Part shown: one piece after another, positions 24,661-33,659 of the stretch | Layout: the number at the start of each line of letters is the position of its first letter | How positions within the stretch are numbered: position 1 is the stretch's first letter | Assembly: GCA_017617495.1 (NCBI GenBank) | Contig: JAFZWD010000026.1 | Location: forward strand, 1 to 55,173 | DNA from: Bacteroidales bacterium | GTDB taxonomy: Bacteria; Bacteroidota; Bacteroidia; Bacteroidales; UBA932 | DNA length: 55,173 nucleotides | Direction of reading: 5' to 3' | Position numbers and translations under genes: made by a program | Notes under the pieces: model-generated | Database searches by the model: none | Told to the model about the DNA's origin: nothing | What the model saw: the letters and a program-made list of their open reading frames with translations, nothing else

Positions 24661-24957
24661 TTACTTATCGAACTTCTTCTCCTTCGTGCGGGTGAGCTTT
24701 TCCTTCATTGCATCGACGCAGTCGGTGATTGCCTGCTCGAAGGTGTCGGCGTTGCGCTCGATGACGAGGTCCTCGCCGGGTACGTGAATCTGAATCTTGG
24801 CCTGTTTGTTCTCCGGTTCGTGGAGCAGGGACAGGGTTACATCGGCAAGGTCGCTGCCTCCCTTGAAGAACTTGTCGAGTTTTGCGACCTTCTTTTCGAC
24901 GTAAGCGACCAGTTTCTGGTCGGCGTCGAACTTGAGAGTTTTGATTTTAATCTCCAT
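24661..24957 (-). CDS. hpf: Ribosome hibernation promoting factor (short HPF/RaiA)
   Basis: 98 residues with the HPF fold: MEIKIKTLKFDADQKLVAYV, then KKVAKLDKFFKG and IVIERNADTFEQAITDCVDAMKE-type helices. The short form lacks the C-terminal dimerisation tail of long HPF. It binds the 30S decoding region in stationary phase and blocks translation. Last gene of the holA operon, its start overlapping the xer gene by 11 bp. The tRNA-Ser promoter lies just downstream. Confidence 0.93.
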   Translation of the reverse strand: MEIKIKTLKFDADQKLVAYVEKKVAKLDKFFKGGSDLADVTLSLLHEPENKQAKIQIHVPGEDLVIERNADTFEQAITDCVDAMKEKLTRTKEKKFDK

Positions 24958-25903
24958 TGTTACCTCCGTTTTTATGTGCCCTTGGATGGGCGTTGTCGTA
25001 TACGTTCTTAAGCCTTTCTATAGTGGCGTGGGTGTAGACCTGGGTTGCCGCGAGCGAAGAATGTCCGAGCAGTTCCTTTATGGAATTGAGGTCCGTGCCT
25101 TTTTCCAGGAGTCCGCTCGCCAGGCTGTGCCTGAGTACGTGTGGGGACTTGCGTCCGGTTATGCCCTGGGCACTGCCAAGTTCTTCTTTTACGGCCCGAT
25201 CCACATACACGGGGTACAGGCGGCGTCCTTTGGACGTGCGGAGCAGCGGGGTTTCCGCCGTCCTTGCCGCACCCGTAATATAGTCGGCTGCTTTCAAATA
25301 TAATGAAATTTCTTCACAAAGCGAGGGGACGAGGGGGATAATTCTCATTTTGTCGCCCTTGCCCCGGACGGAAAGAGTCCTGCGCGCGAAGTCCACCGAA
25401 GAGCAGTCCAGTGCGATAATTTCGCTGCGGCGGATGCCCGTGTCCGCCAGCATGGCGAGGATCAGCCGGCGCAGCCTGCGTTCGTAAAGGTCGTCGGCCG
25501 AAGGCCCCTTTGGCGTAGCCAGAAGCAGGTCCAGCGTATCCTGCGAAGCCCAGGGGGCGGAAGCCTCGAAATAGCGGTCGAGGGCATCTTCCCGATAGAA
25601 GACAGGAAGGCGCTTTTCAACCTTCGGCTTGGGCACCAGGCGCACCGGATTGGAGGCCATAATCCCCTTCTTGACAAGGAACTTGCAATAGCTCGAAAGG
25701 ATACTTAAGTGCAGGTTTACCGTCTTGGGCGCAATTCCTTCGGTATCAAGCAGTTCTATTTCGTAGTTGCGCACATTCACAGTGTCCGGCTCGGCCTGTG
25801 CGAAGGCCTCGAAACGCTCCAGCACCTCGCGGTACAGCGCGCAGCTGCGGGGCGAGTAACGCCTCACGCTGGAAACATAGTCTATGAATGCGTCTATTTG
25901 CAC
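24947..25903 (-). CDS. Tyrosine recombinase, XerC/XerD type
   Basis: 318 residues. The SAM-like N-terminal domain covers about 1-90. The catalytic domain shows the R-K-H-R-H-Y set: TGIRRSEI, VRGKGDKMR, SPHVLRHS, LLGHSSLAATQVYTH. Its position inside a housekeeping operon, between cca and hpf, fits a chromosome-dimer resolvase rather than a mobile integrase. Whether it is XerC or XerD cannot be decided by eye. Its start overlaps the cca stop by 10 bp. Confidence 0.93.
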   Translation of the reverse strand: MQIDAFIDYVSSVRRYSPRSCALYREVLERFEAFAQAEPDTVNVRNYEIELLDTEGIAPKTVNLHLSILSSYCKFLVKKGIMASNPVRLVPKPKVEKRLPVFYREDALDRYFEASAPWASQDTLDLLLATPKGPSADDLYERRLRRLILAMLADTGIRRSEIIALDCSSVDFARRTLSVRGKGDKMRIIPLVPSLCEEISLYLKAADYITGAARTAETPLLRTSKGRRLYPVYVDRAVKEELGSAQGITGRKSPHVLRHSLASGLLEKGTDLNSIKELLGHSSLAATQVYTHATIERLKNVYDNAHPRAHKNGGNNGD

Positions 25904-27372
25904 GGTTTGAGTCCGAGGCCCGCGGCATATTCGCGCATCAGCGCGTCCGCTTCCTCGAAATTGTTGCCGATTACGCCGTCGAGGATGGCGTTCTTTACGT
26001 ATTCCTTGATCTGGCCTATGGTGCTGCAGGGTTCCAGACCATAAACTTCCATGATATAGTCGCCGGTGACGGGATTCTTGAAATTGCGCAGGGCGTCCTT
26101 GGCCTCCACCTCCACGAGTTTGCGGGCGACCAGTTCGAAATTGCCCTTGATGCGCGCCACCTTCTCCGGATTCTTGGAGGTGATGTCGGCTCCGCAGAGC
26201 AGCATGAGATCGTCGATGTCGTCGCCGGCGTCGAACAGCAGGCGGCGCACCGCCGAATCCGTAACTTCCTCATCCACAAGGGCTATAGGCCGCATATGCA
26301 GCCAGACCAGTTTGCGTACGTACTTGAGTTTTTCGTCCTGCGGGAGCTTGAGGGCGGCAAATACCCTGGGGACTATGCGGCTGCCCACGATGTCGTGGCC
26401 GTGGAAGGTCCAGCCTAGTTTGGCATCGTAGCGCTTGACCTGAGCCTTGCCTGCATCGTGCAGAAGCGCGGCCCAGCGCAGCCACAGGTTGGGACTCCCG
26501 CCCTGCCATCCGACTGTGTCGGGATGCTCGAAAGAAGCCTTTACATCGGCAGCCGCCACGTTGTCCAGCACCATCAGCGTATGCGAGAAGATGTCCTTGT
26601 GACCGCGTCCGTCGATGGTTTCGACGCCTTTGAGCGCGGCGAGGCAGGGGAGTATGAAGGGCAGCAGGCCGGCCTCGTCCATCAGCTTGAAGGCAATTGA
26701 AGGCACGGGACACACCAGCATCTTGTTAAGCTCCTCGGCAATGCGCTCGCGGGAGAGGATTTCCAGGCGCGGAGCCATCCTGCGCATGGATTCCATCGAC
26801 TCGTCAACTATGCGGAAGCGCCTCTCGGGCGTGCTGAGCTTGGATGCGAAGCGTACCGCCCGGAGCATGCGCAGAGGGTCGTCGGAATAGGTTGTGTCCG
26901 GGTCGAGGGGCGTGCGGATTATGCCGTCGGCAAGGTCGCGGATGCCTCCGAACGGATCCACCAGGGCGCCGTAGTCTTGGTCGTTGAGCGAAAAGGCCAT
27001 GGCGTTTATGGTGAAGTCGCGGCGCAGCTGGTCGTCGCGCAGGGTGCCGTTTTCCACAATGGGCTTGCGGGATTCTCGCCTGTAGGACTCCTTGCGGGCC
27101 CCCACGAACTCAATCTCGTCGCCCTCGTAATGCAGCATGGCCGTGCCGAAATTCTTGAAATACGACACATACCTGCCGGTTTTCTCGCCGACGGCGCGCG
27201 CGAAATCGATGCCGCTGCCTTCCACCACTATGTCGATGTCGGAGCATGGCCTGCCCAGGAAGCAGTCGCGCACGTATCCGCCTATGGCGAAAGCGCGTAC
27301 GCCCCGTTCCCTGGCCGTCTCCCGCACGATGCGGAAGATTTCCTTGCCCACATATTGCTCCAGACCGTTCAT
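25894..27372 (-). CDS. cca: CCA-adding tRNA nucleotidyltransferase with HD domain
   Basis: 492 residues. The nucleotidyltransferase head has GGYVRDCFLG and the metal aspartates in SDIDIVVEG, then the RRDFTINAMA motif, followed by the RNA-binding middle. A C-terminal HD phosphohydrolase domain begins near HDIFSHTLMVLD and includes LLHDAGK. It adds or repairs the 3' CCA of tRNA, needed here since tRNA-Ser does not encode CCA. It overlaps the upstream gene by 4 bp (ATGA). Confidence 0.95.
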   Translation of the reverse strand: MNGLEQYVGKEIFRIVRETARERGVRAFAIGGYVRDCFLGRPCSDIDIVVEGSGIDFARAVGEKTGRYVSYFKNFGTAMLHYEGDEIEFVGARKESYRRESRKPIVENGTLRDDQLRRDFTINAMAFSLNDQDYGALVDPFGGIRDLADGIIRTPLDPDTTYSDDPLRMLRAVRFASKLSTPERRFRIVDESMESMRRMAPRLEILSRERIAEELNKMLVCPVPSIAFKLMDEAGLLPFILPCLAALKGVETIDGRGHKDIFSHTLMVLDNVAAADVKASFEHPDTVGWQGGSPNLWLRWAALLHDAGKAQVKRYDAKLGWTFHGHDIVGSRIVPRVFAALKLPQDEKLKYVRKLVWLHMRPIALVDEEVTDSAVRRLLFDAGDDIDDLMLLCGADITSKNPEKVARIKGNFELVARKLVEVEAKDALRNFKNPVTGDYIMEVYGLEPCSTIGQIKEYVKNAILDGVIGNNFEEADALMREYAAGLGLKPCK

Positions 27373-27761
27373 TGAGTCATTTCGTTCCAGGACGGAAGAT
27401 GGTCCGCCGCGGCGAAGCCGTCCCCGTTCCTTTTATAAATATATGTGCTTTTGCCGTTTGTCAGCATTATCCAGTTTACTCCCAGCACCCCGTGATAGAG
27501 CAGCGCCTGCTCCGCAGTGATGGGGCTGAGCGTCACGTCCGGGCGTTTGCATTCCACAATCGCGACGGGGGAGAGGTCGCGCCGGTAAACCACTATGTCC
27601 GCCCGCAGGGGCTTCTGCCCGAAAGCGAGCGGCACTTCGCTCATCATCATATGCAGAGGCACTCCCGCGCTGTCCCTGAGCGTGGCGATAAACCACTGGC
27701 GCACCTTTTCCTCGGGCGTCGCGGCCACTTCTTTCTTGCGAAGGGGATCGAAACAGGTCAT
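27369..27761 (-). CDS. Stand-alone HsdR_N-like nuclease-fold protein
   Basis: 130 residues resembling the N-terminal domain of type I restriction HsdR (HsdR_N). The PD-(D/E)xK pattern is visible as RADIVVYRRDLSPVAIVECK, with Asp and the E-x-K pair in order. No helicase, methyltransferase or specificity gene is nearby, so it is not a restriction system. It is sandwiched with 4-bp overlaps between holA and cca, which suggests a housekeeping DNA or RNA role. Such small proteins are common in Bacteroidota; the function is unknown to me. Confidence 0.85.
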   Translation of the reverse strand: MTCFDPLRKKEVAATPEEKVRQWFIATLRDSAGVPLHMMMSEVPLAFGQKPLRADIVVYRRDLSPVAIVECKRPDVTLSPITAEQALLYHGVLGVNWIMLTNGKSTYIYKRNGDGFAAADHLPSWNEMTQ

Positions 27762-28801
27762 AGCGCGAGGATTTTAGCGGTGAGTTCCACCAGAAGTTCG
27801 CCCTGGGCCGTAGCTCCGCCGTCACCGCCCTTGCCAAGATAGTCGTACTCGCAAAGCAGCGACATTATCGCCATGGTGGCCTGCATGCCGTAGTTGCGGG
27901 CGGCCGCGTCGTACTCGCGGAAGAAATAGGGATTGCCCAGCAGGGCTCCCTTTTCGGCGGGCGAAGGGTTGTTGCGGGTTGCCTGCAGCAGTGCGTGATA
28001 CTTCAGCAGCTTGTAGAAGGATGTATACAGCATGCTCACCGCCATCGGCATGGCGAAACGGGCGCCGTCACCAATGCGTGCGGCAATCCTGAGCGCGTTA
28101 GGGCCGTTCTTGTAGAAGAGTTCCCTGGTGAGCTCAAAGACGCTGAACTCGCGCGAGATGCCAACGTTCTTCTCGATGTCGGCGACGCTCACGTTCTTTG
28201 CCCCTTCGGGGAGATTCTTGAGCAGTTTGTCGGTCTCGGCGGATATGCGGCAGAGGTCGGTGCCTGCGGATTCGCCGAGCAGCGCGGCGGCCCTGGGGTC
28301 GATGCTGAGGCCGCGTGAGGCGTAGTATTCGCCTATCCAGCGGGCAATTTCGTAGTCGCGAAGCGGATTGGATTCCAGCACCACGCCGTTTTTTACCACG
28401 CTCTTGTAGAGGGCTTTGCGCTTGTCTGCGGAGGCTCCGTGCATAAGCAGCACCAGAACAGTGCTGTCGAGAGGATTCTCACAGTAGACTGCAAGTTCCT
28501 CCAGGCCCTTGAGGAGCTGGGCCTCGCGCACCACCACGAGCTGCCTGTCGGCCATCATGGGGAAGCGCCTTGCGGCCGTAATCACCTGGTCTGCAGTTAC
28601 ATCGGCGCCGTAGCATACGGTCTCGTTGAAGTCCTTGCCGAACTCGTCGATGCAGTTGTCCAGGATGGCCTTGCAGAGCAGGTCGGGGTAGTAGGGCTCC
28701 TCTCCCATAAGCAGGTACACGGGCTTGAAAACACCCGCCTTGACCTCCTCGATGAGAGCCTTGCACTGCTGCGCCGCGTTAACCTTTTCCTGTTTGGCCA
28801 T
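27758..28801 (-). CDS. holA: DNA polymerase III subunit delta
   Basis: 347 residues from ATG 28801 (MAKQEKVNAAQQCKALIEEV). VYLLMGEEPYYPDLLCKAI is the opening of the AAA-like delta domain. The later RWIGEYYASRGLSID and LLGESAGTDLCRISAETDKL match domain 3 of HolA. It opens the beta clamp during loading. A longer upstream frame enters the divergent promoter region and is rejected. First gene of the operon holA-HsdR_N-cca-xer-hpf, in which every junction overlaps. Confidence 0.93.
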   Translation of the reverse strand: MAKQEKVNAAQQCKALIEEVKAGVFKPVYLLMGEEPYYPDLLCKAILDNCIDEFGKDFNETVCYGADVTADQVITAARRFPMMADRQLVVVREAQLLKGLEELAVYCENPLDSTVLVLLMHGASADKRKALYKSVVKNGVVLESNPLRDYEIARWIGEYYASRGLSIDPRAAALLGESAGTDLCRISAETDKLLKNLPEGAKNVSVADIEKNVGISREFSVFELTRELFYKNGPNALRIAARIGDGARFAMPMAVSMLYTSFYKLLKYHALLQATRNNPSPAEKGALLGNPYFFREYDAAARNYGMQATMAIMSLLCEYDYLGKGGDGGATAQGELLVELTAKILAL

Positions 28802-28808
28802 ACCTTTA

Positions 28809-28816
28809 CAAAGATA
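28809..28816 (-). promoter_or_regulatory. holA operon -7 box
   Basis: TATCTTTG on the minus strand, a perfect match, ends 7 nt before ATG 28801. Its divergent partner is at 28828-28835. Confidence 0.6.
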
Positions 28817-28827
28817 GTAAAAATTGC

Positions 28828-28835
28828 TATATTTG
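28828..28835 (+). promoter_or_regulatory. -7 box of the ABC exporter operon
   Basis: TATATTTG, a perfect match, lies 24 nt before ATG 28860. Only 11 bp separate it from the holA -7 box, so the two promoters overlap. Confidence 0.6.
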
Positions 28836-28859
28836 TAAGAATTAAAAACGAACGTGCTT

Positions 28860-29716
<857 letters not shown>

Positions 29717-29720
<4 letters not shown>

Positions 29721-31084
29721 ATCTGCGCACTATAAATCTGGTAATAGCACGCGAGTATACAACACGCGTCAAGAAGAAATCCTTCCTGATTCTCACCTTC
29801 GTGGTGCCCATTCTCTTTGCGGTGATGTGCACTCTCCCCACTATTCTGATGATGAATACCAAGGAGAAGAAGCAGGTGGTTGCAGTGGTGGACAATTCCG
29901 GCATCGTGATGCCCTGGCTGGTGAGCGGCGAAGCGGCGGAATACCGCGACTTCAGCGGCGCCAACCCGGACAGCCTCAAAAGTTCGCTGGAGGCCCTCGG
30001 GATAGATGTCCTGGTGCAGATAAGCCCCCTGGATTCGGCAGTTTCCGTGGGCGTGCAGACCTACAGCAAGAAGCCGGCCGGCGTGGACTTCTCCGAAGCC
30101 CTGCGTTCCAAGGTCAACAAGGCCGTGGAGGACTACCGCATACGCAGTTACAACATCTCCGGCCTCGACAAGATACTCAAGGACGTGAAGGCCGACGTCA
30201 AGGTGAAGGAATTCACCCTCGGCGAGGACGGCCGCGAGACCGTTTCGGAATCCGGCATCTACATGATAATCTCGATGATCCTGGGCATGTTCATCTACAT
30301 GTTCATCGCCATTTTCGGCGGCATGGTAATGGGTTCCGTAATCGAGGAGAAGTCCTCCCGCGTAATTGAAGTAATAGTTTCGTCGGTGAAGGCCATCGAC
30401 CTGATGTTCGGCAAGATCATAGGCATCGCCCTGGTGGCCCTGACGCAGTTCCTGCTGTGGATTATCCTCACGGGAGTGCTGCTCTTCGCCGGCAACGCGG
30501 TGTTCGGCTTCGGCGACATGGTCAAGGCCGCAAGCCCCGATCAGACCGCCCAGATGATGCAGATGGCAGCTCCCGGCATGGACGCCGGCACGCTCGACCT
30601 GAGCGCGGTGACTGCCCAGGAGCCCGACCAGATGTCGGTTATCGTAACCACGCTGGCCAACATTCCCTGGGGCACCCTGCTCGGATGCTTCCTGGTATTC
30701 TTCCTGCTGGGATACCTGCTTTACGCCTCACTGTTCGCCGCCATCGGCTCGGCAGTCGAAAACGAAGCGGACAGCACCCAGCTGCAGCTGCCCGCGACCA
30801 TCCCGCTCGTGATTGGCTTCTTCATCTCCTTCATCGCCATGCGCAATCCCTACAGCGGCCTGGTGTGGTGGGGCTCGATGATTCCCTTCACTTCGCCGAT
30901 TGTGATGCTCTCGCGCATTCCTTACGGGGTGCCGGCATGGGAGATACTGCTGTCGGTGGCCCTGCTGCTGGTCACCTTCCTGGCGATAGCCTGGGCATCC
31001 GCCAAGATTTACAAGGCGGGCATCCTTATCTTCGGTCAGAAATCAACCTGGAAAGACCTCTGGAAATGGTTAAGGCAAAAGTAA
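29717..31084 (+). CDS. ABC-2 type permease (NatB-like)
   Basis: 455 residues. A first membrane helix near residues 20-45 (FLILTFVVPILFAVM) is followed by a large extracytoplasmic domain to about 180, then five or so helices (IYMIISMILGMFIYMFIAIF, IIGIALVALTQFLLWI, LLGCFLVFFLLGYLLYA). The cytoplasmic EEKSSRVIEVIVSSVKA loop is typical of NatB/YhaP. The pair expels a small ion or toxic molecule by family; the substrate is unknown. Its end overlaps the next lipoprotein start by 19 bp. Confidence 0.9.
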
Positions 31085-31899
31085 TTGCGGCAGCGCTTGC
31101 ACTCGCGCTGCTCCCGGCATGCTCCGGGGGATTCTGCTTCAAATGGCAGAAGCATGTGATGGACGGCAGCCGCACCGGGGTGAAATGCCCCTCTGCCGAC
31201 AATGTGCCCCAGACTCTGGGCGTGGTTGAGGACGGGGTTTACACTTCGCCGAACGGACGCAGTTTCGACAGCGGAAGCACTCCCGCAGTGGCGGAGGCGC
31301 TCATCGGCGTCCAGCCCGAAATGGCCCGCCTCAAAGAGGTTATAGCCTACGCTCCGAAGGACCTGGTGCGCCGCGGGCCCGAATGCGAGCTCTTCGACTT
31401 CATCGTGGACAGGCTCGCTGCGGACGTGGCAAAGGTTACCGGACGGCGCGTGGACTTCGCGTTCACCAATACCGGAGGCATCCGCGTGGATATTCCCGCG
31501 GGCGACGTGCTGCTGGACGACCTGGTGTCGATGCTGCCTTTCAAGAACTACCTTACCTGGCTCGAGCTCAAGGGCAGCGACATCCGTGCGGCGCTTGAAT
31601 ATATGGCCGAAAACAAGCCCCAGTGCATCTCCGGCGGCCGTGTGGTAATCAGGGACGGCAAGCTGGTCAGTGCCGAAATCGGGGGTGAGCCCCTGGACGA
31701 CGGGCGCTGGTACGGGGTTGCCACCATCGACTTCCTGCTGGACGGCGGCGACGGCTACAAACTGGCGCGGGGAGCCCGCGACTATGTTATTACCGACGTG
31801 CTGATAGGCGACGCGGTGCTTGCCGACGTGCGTGCCCTCACCGCGGCGGGAAAGAACCTGGAATACAGTACCGACGGACGAATGACAGTGGAGGAATAG
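31066..31899 (+). CDS. 5'-nucleotidase C-terminal domain lipoprotein
   Basis: 277 residues from ATG 31066 with lipoprotein signal (MVKAKVIAAALALALLPAC). The body matches the substrate-binding C-terminal domain of UshA-type 5'-nucleotidases: DFAFTNTGGIRVDIPAGDV, a MLPFKNYLTWLELKG strand and DFLLDGGDGYKL. The metal-binding catalytic domain is absent here and is encoded as the next gene. In UshA the two domains are one chain in the opposite order. Confidence 0.88.
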   Translation: MVKAKVIAAALALALLPACSGGFCFKWQKHVMDGSRTGVKCPSADNVPQTLGVVEDGVYTSPNGRSFDSGSTPAVAEALIGVQPEMARLKEVIAYAPKDLVRRGPECELFDFIVDRLAADVAKVTGRRVDFAFTNTGGIRVDIPAGDVLLDDLVSMLPFKNYLTWLELKGSDIRAALEYMAENKPQCISGGRVVIRDGKLVSAEIGGEPLDDGRWYGVATIDFLLDGGDGYKLARGARDYVITDVLIGDAVLADVRALTAAGKNLEYSTDGRMTVEE

Positions 31900-31902
31900 G
31901 CG

Positions 31903-32706
31903 ATGAAAAGAATACTTGTAATATTTGCAGTGGCCCTGCTGGCGCTTTCCTGCGCGCGGCAGCCCAAACTTGTGATTTTGCACTGCAACGACACCCACAG
32001 CCACTTCGACCCCATGCGCGGCGGTGCACGTGACGGCCAGGGCGGCATTATCGAACGCGCGGCCTTCGTGGACAGCGTGCGTGCCCTTTACGGCGCCGAA
32101 AACGTGCTGCTGGTGCACGCAGGCGACTTCCATCAGGGAACCTCCTACTACAGCGAACTGCGCGGCAGCCTGGAGGGGAAGCTGGTCAACGCCCTGCACT
32201 ACGACTGCGTCACCCTCGGCAACCACGAGCTGGACAGCGGCATCGAGGACCTTGCGGCGCGCCTTTCAAAGATAGACTGCCCTGTGGTCTGCGCCAACTG
32301 TGCCTTCCCGGAGGTCCTCCAGAAGGAGATTGTGCCCTACACGGTAGTGGAAAAGGCAGGCCTCCGCATCGGCATCATCGGCTTCGAGAGCGAGCTGAGT
32401 AAAATGGTAGCGGCGCCTATCGCCCAGCGCATCATCCAGTTCGACAATGTGAATACCGTAAACAAATACGTGCCCGTACTGCGTGAGCAGGAGCATTGCG
32501 ACATGGTGATCCTGCTCAGTCACATGGGATACGACGTGGACCAGGATGTCATTCCGCAGACCCGCGGCGTGGACCTGGTTATAGGCGGCCACACCCACAC
32601 CTTCGTGGATGACTTCATCTATGTAAAGGATCTCGACGGTAAGAAGGTCCCCATTATCACCGACGGGTGCTTCGGCCTGGAAATGGGCGAAATCAAAGTA
32701 TATTGA
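31903..32706 (+). CDS. 5'-nucleotidase catalytic domain lipoprotein (metallophosphatase)
   Basis: 267 residues with lipobox LALSCARQ. The calcineurin-like dimetal motifs are in order: CNDTHSHFDP, VHAGDFHQG, TLGNHELDSG, LSHMGYDVD and GGHTHTF. The chain stops where UshA would continue to its C-terminal domain, which is the preceding gene (3 nt away). The two probably work together at the cell envelope to dephosphorylate nucleotides. The 3' end overlaps convergent yicC by 14 bp. Confidence 0.9.
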   Translation: MKRILVIFAVALLALSCARQPKLVILHCNDTHSHFDPMRGGARDGQGGIIERAAFVDSVRALYGAENVLLVHAGDFHQGTSYYSELRGSLEGKLVNALHYDCVTLGNHELDSGIEDLAARLSKIDCPVVCANCAFPEVLQKEIVPYTVVEKAGLRIGIIGFESELSKMVAAPIAQRIIQFDNVNTVNKYVPVLREQEHCDMVILLSHMGYDVDQDVIPQTRGVDLVIGGHTHTFVDDFIYVKDLDGKKVPIITDGCFGLEMGEIKVY

Positions 32707-33595
32707 GACTCTGCTCGCGGATCTTCTCGAGCTCGTCTTTCATGCGGACCACGGCCTTCTGGATAAGGGCGTGGTTTGCTTTACTGCCGGTGGTGTTGAT
32801 TTCGCGCCCCATTTCCTGGATGATGAATCCCAGTTTCTTGCCGGGGCAGGGCTCGTTTGAAATGGTGTCCAGGAAATATTTGCAGTGCTGGCGCAGGCGC
32901 ACTTTCTCTTCGTTGATGTCGTATTTCTCGAGATAGAAGATCATCTCCTGCTCGAAGCGCTCCGCGTCCAGCCTGAGGTGCAGGTCCTCCGCCGCAGCGA
33001 GAATCTTTTCTTTGATTGTGGAGATGCGCTCGGCCTCGTGGGATTCCACTTCGTCTTCGAGCGCGAGGATATTGTGGATGCGGCCCGTAACGTCCTTTAC
33101 GAGGGCCTCTCCCTCCTTTGCGCGATACTCTTTAAGCGCGTCCAGCGCCCTGTCGAAACCGGCCTCCACCTCGGGCCAGTTGCTCTCGTCGATGACATCC
33201 GCCTTGTGCGAATCCAGCACGTCGGGGAAGCGGAGGATGGCCGCCAGCAGCTCGTTGTTCATGCGGTCGGAGACATCCGTGCTGCCGACTGCAAAGCCGG
33301 GAAGCTCCCCGCGGAGGGCCTTTATCTGGGAGTAATACTCTTTAACCGCCGCGGCGTTGATGGCCTTGACATTATCGCTCCCGGCCGCCTCGAGGTTCAC
33401 GAACACGTCGATGGTGCCGCGCACCAGCGCTTCGGCAATCTTCTGCCTCAGTGGCAGTTCTTTTTCCTTGGGGATGAGGGGGCTCTTGATGCTGATGTCG
33501 GTGCCTTTGCCGTTAAGGCTGCGGATTTCTATGCTGAGTTTTCCGGCGGCGAGGGCCACTTCGGCCTTGCCATATCCTGTCATCGAATAAACCAT
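32693..33595 (-). CDS. YicC/YloC-family endoribonuclease
   Basis: 300 residues. MVYSMTGYGKAEV is the family hallmark start and the C-terminal part (IIQEMGREINTTGSKANHA) is the conserved DUF1732 region with its metal-binding Glu/His pattern. The family cleaves RNA and influences mRNA and sRNA turnover. The -7 box TATTTTTG ends 4 nt before the ATG, so the mRNA is predicted to be leaderless. Convergent with, and overlapping, the 5'-nucleotidase gene. Confidence 0.92.
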   Translation of the reverse strand: MVYSMTGYGKAEVALAAGKLSIEIRSLNGKGTDISIKSPLIPKEKELPLRQKIAEALVRGTIDVFVNLEAAGSDNVKAINAAAVKEYYSQIKALRGELPGFAVGSTDVSDRMNNELLAAILRFPDVLDSHKADVIDESNWPEVEAGFDRALDALKEYRAKEGEALVKDVTGRIHNILALEDEVESHEAERISTIKEKILAAAEDLHLRLDAERFEQEMIFYLEKYDINEEKVRLRQHCKYFLDTISNEPCPGKKLGFIIQEMGREINTTGSKANHALIQKAVVRMKDELEKIREQSLNIL

Positions 33596-33599
33596 AGCA

Positions 33600-33607
33600 C
33601 AAAAATA
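33600..33607 (-). promoter_or_regulatory. yicC -7 box
   Basis: TATTTTTG on the minus strand, a perfect TAnnTTTG match, ends 4 nt before ATG 33595. Confidence 0.55.
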
Positions 33608-33628
33608 GCAAAAATCCGGCGAAAAACG

Positions 33629-33636
33629 TATATTTG
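33629..33636 (+). promoter_or_regulatory. glnS-glmS -7 box
   Basis: TATATTTG, a perfect match, lies 23 nt before ATG 33660. Confidence 0.6.
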
Positions 33637-33659
33637 TAGTTTGTTAGAACAACTAGTGT

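Noticed and set aside
24947-25903. Xer-type recombinase as the integrase of the nearby cassette island
   Set aside because: It lies in a tight house-keeping operon with holA, cca and hpf, and is about 5.5 kb from the island. It could act in trans, but nothing in the sequence shows it.
27369-27761. A restriction-modification system
   Set aside because: Only the HsdR_N-like domain is present; helicase, methylase and specificity genes are missing.
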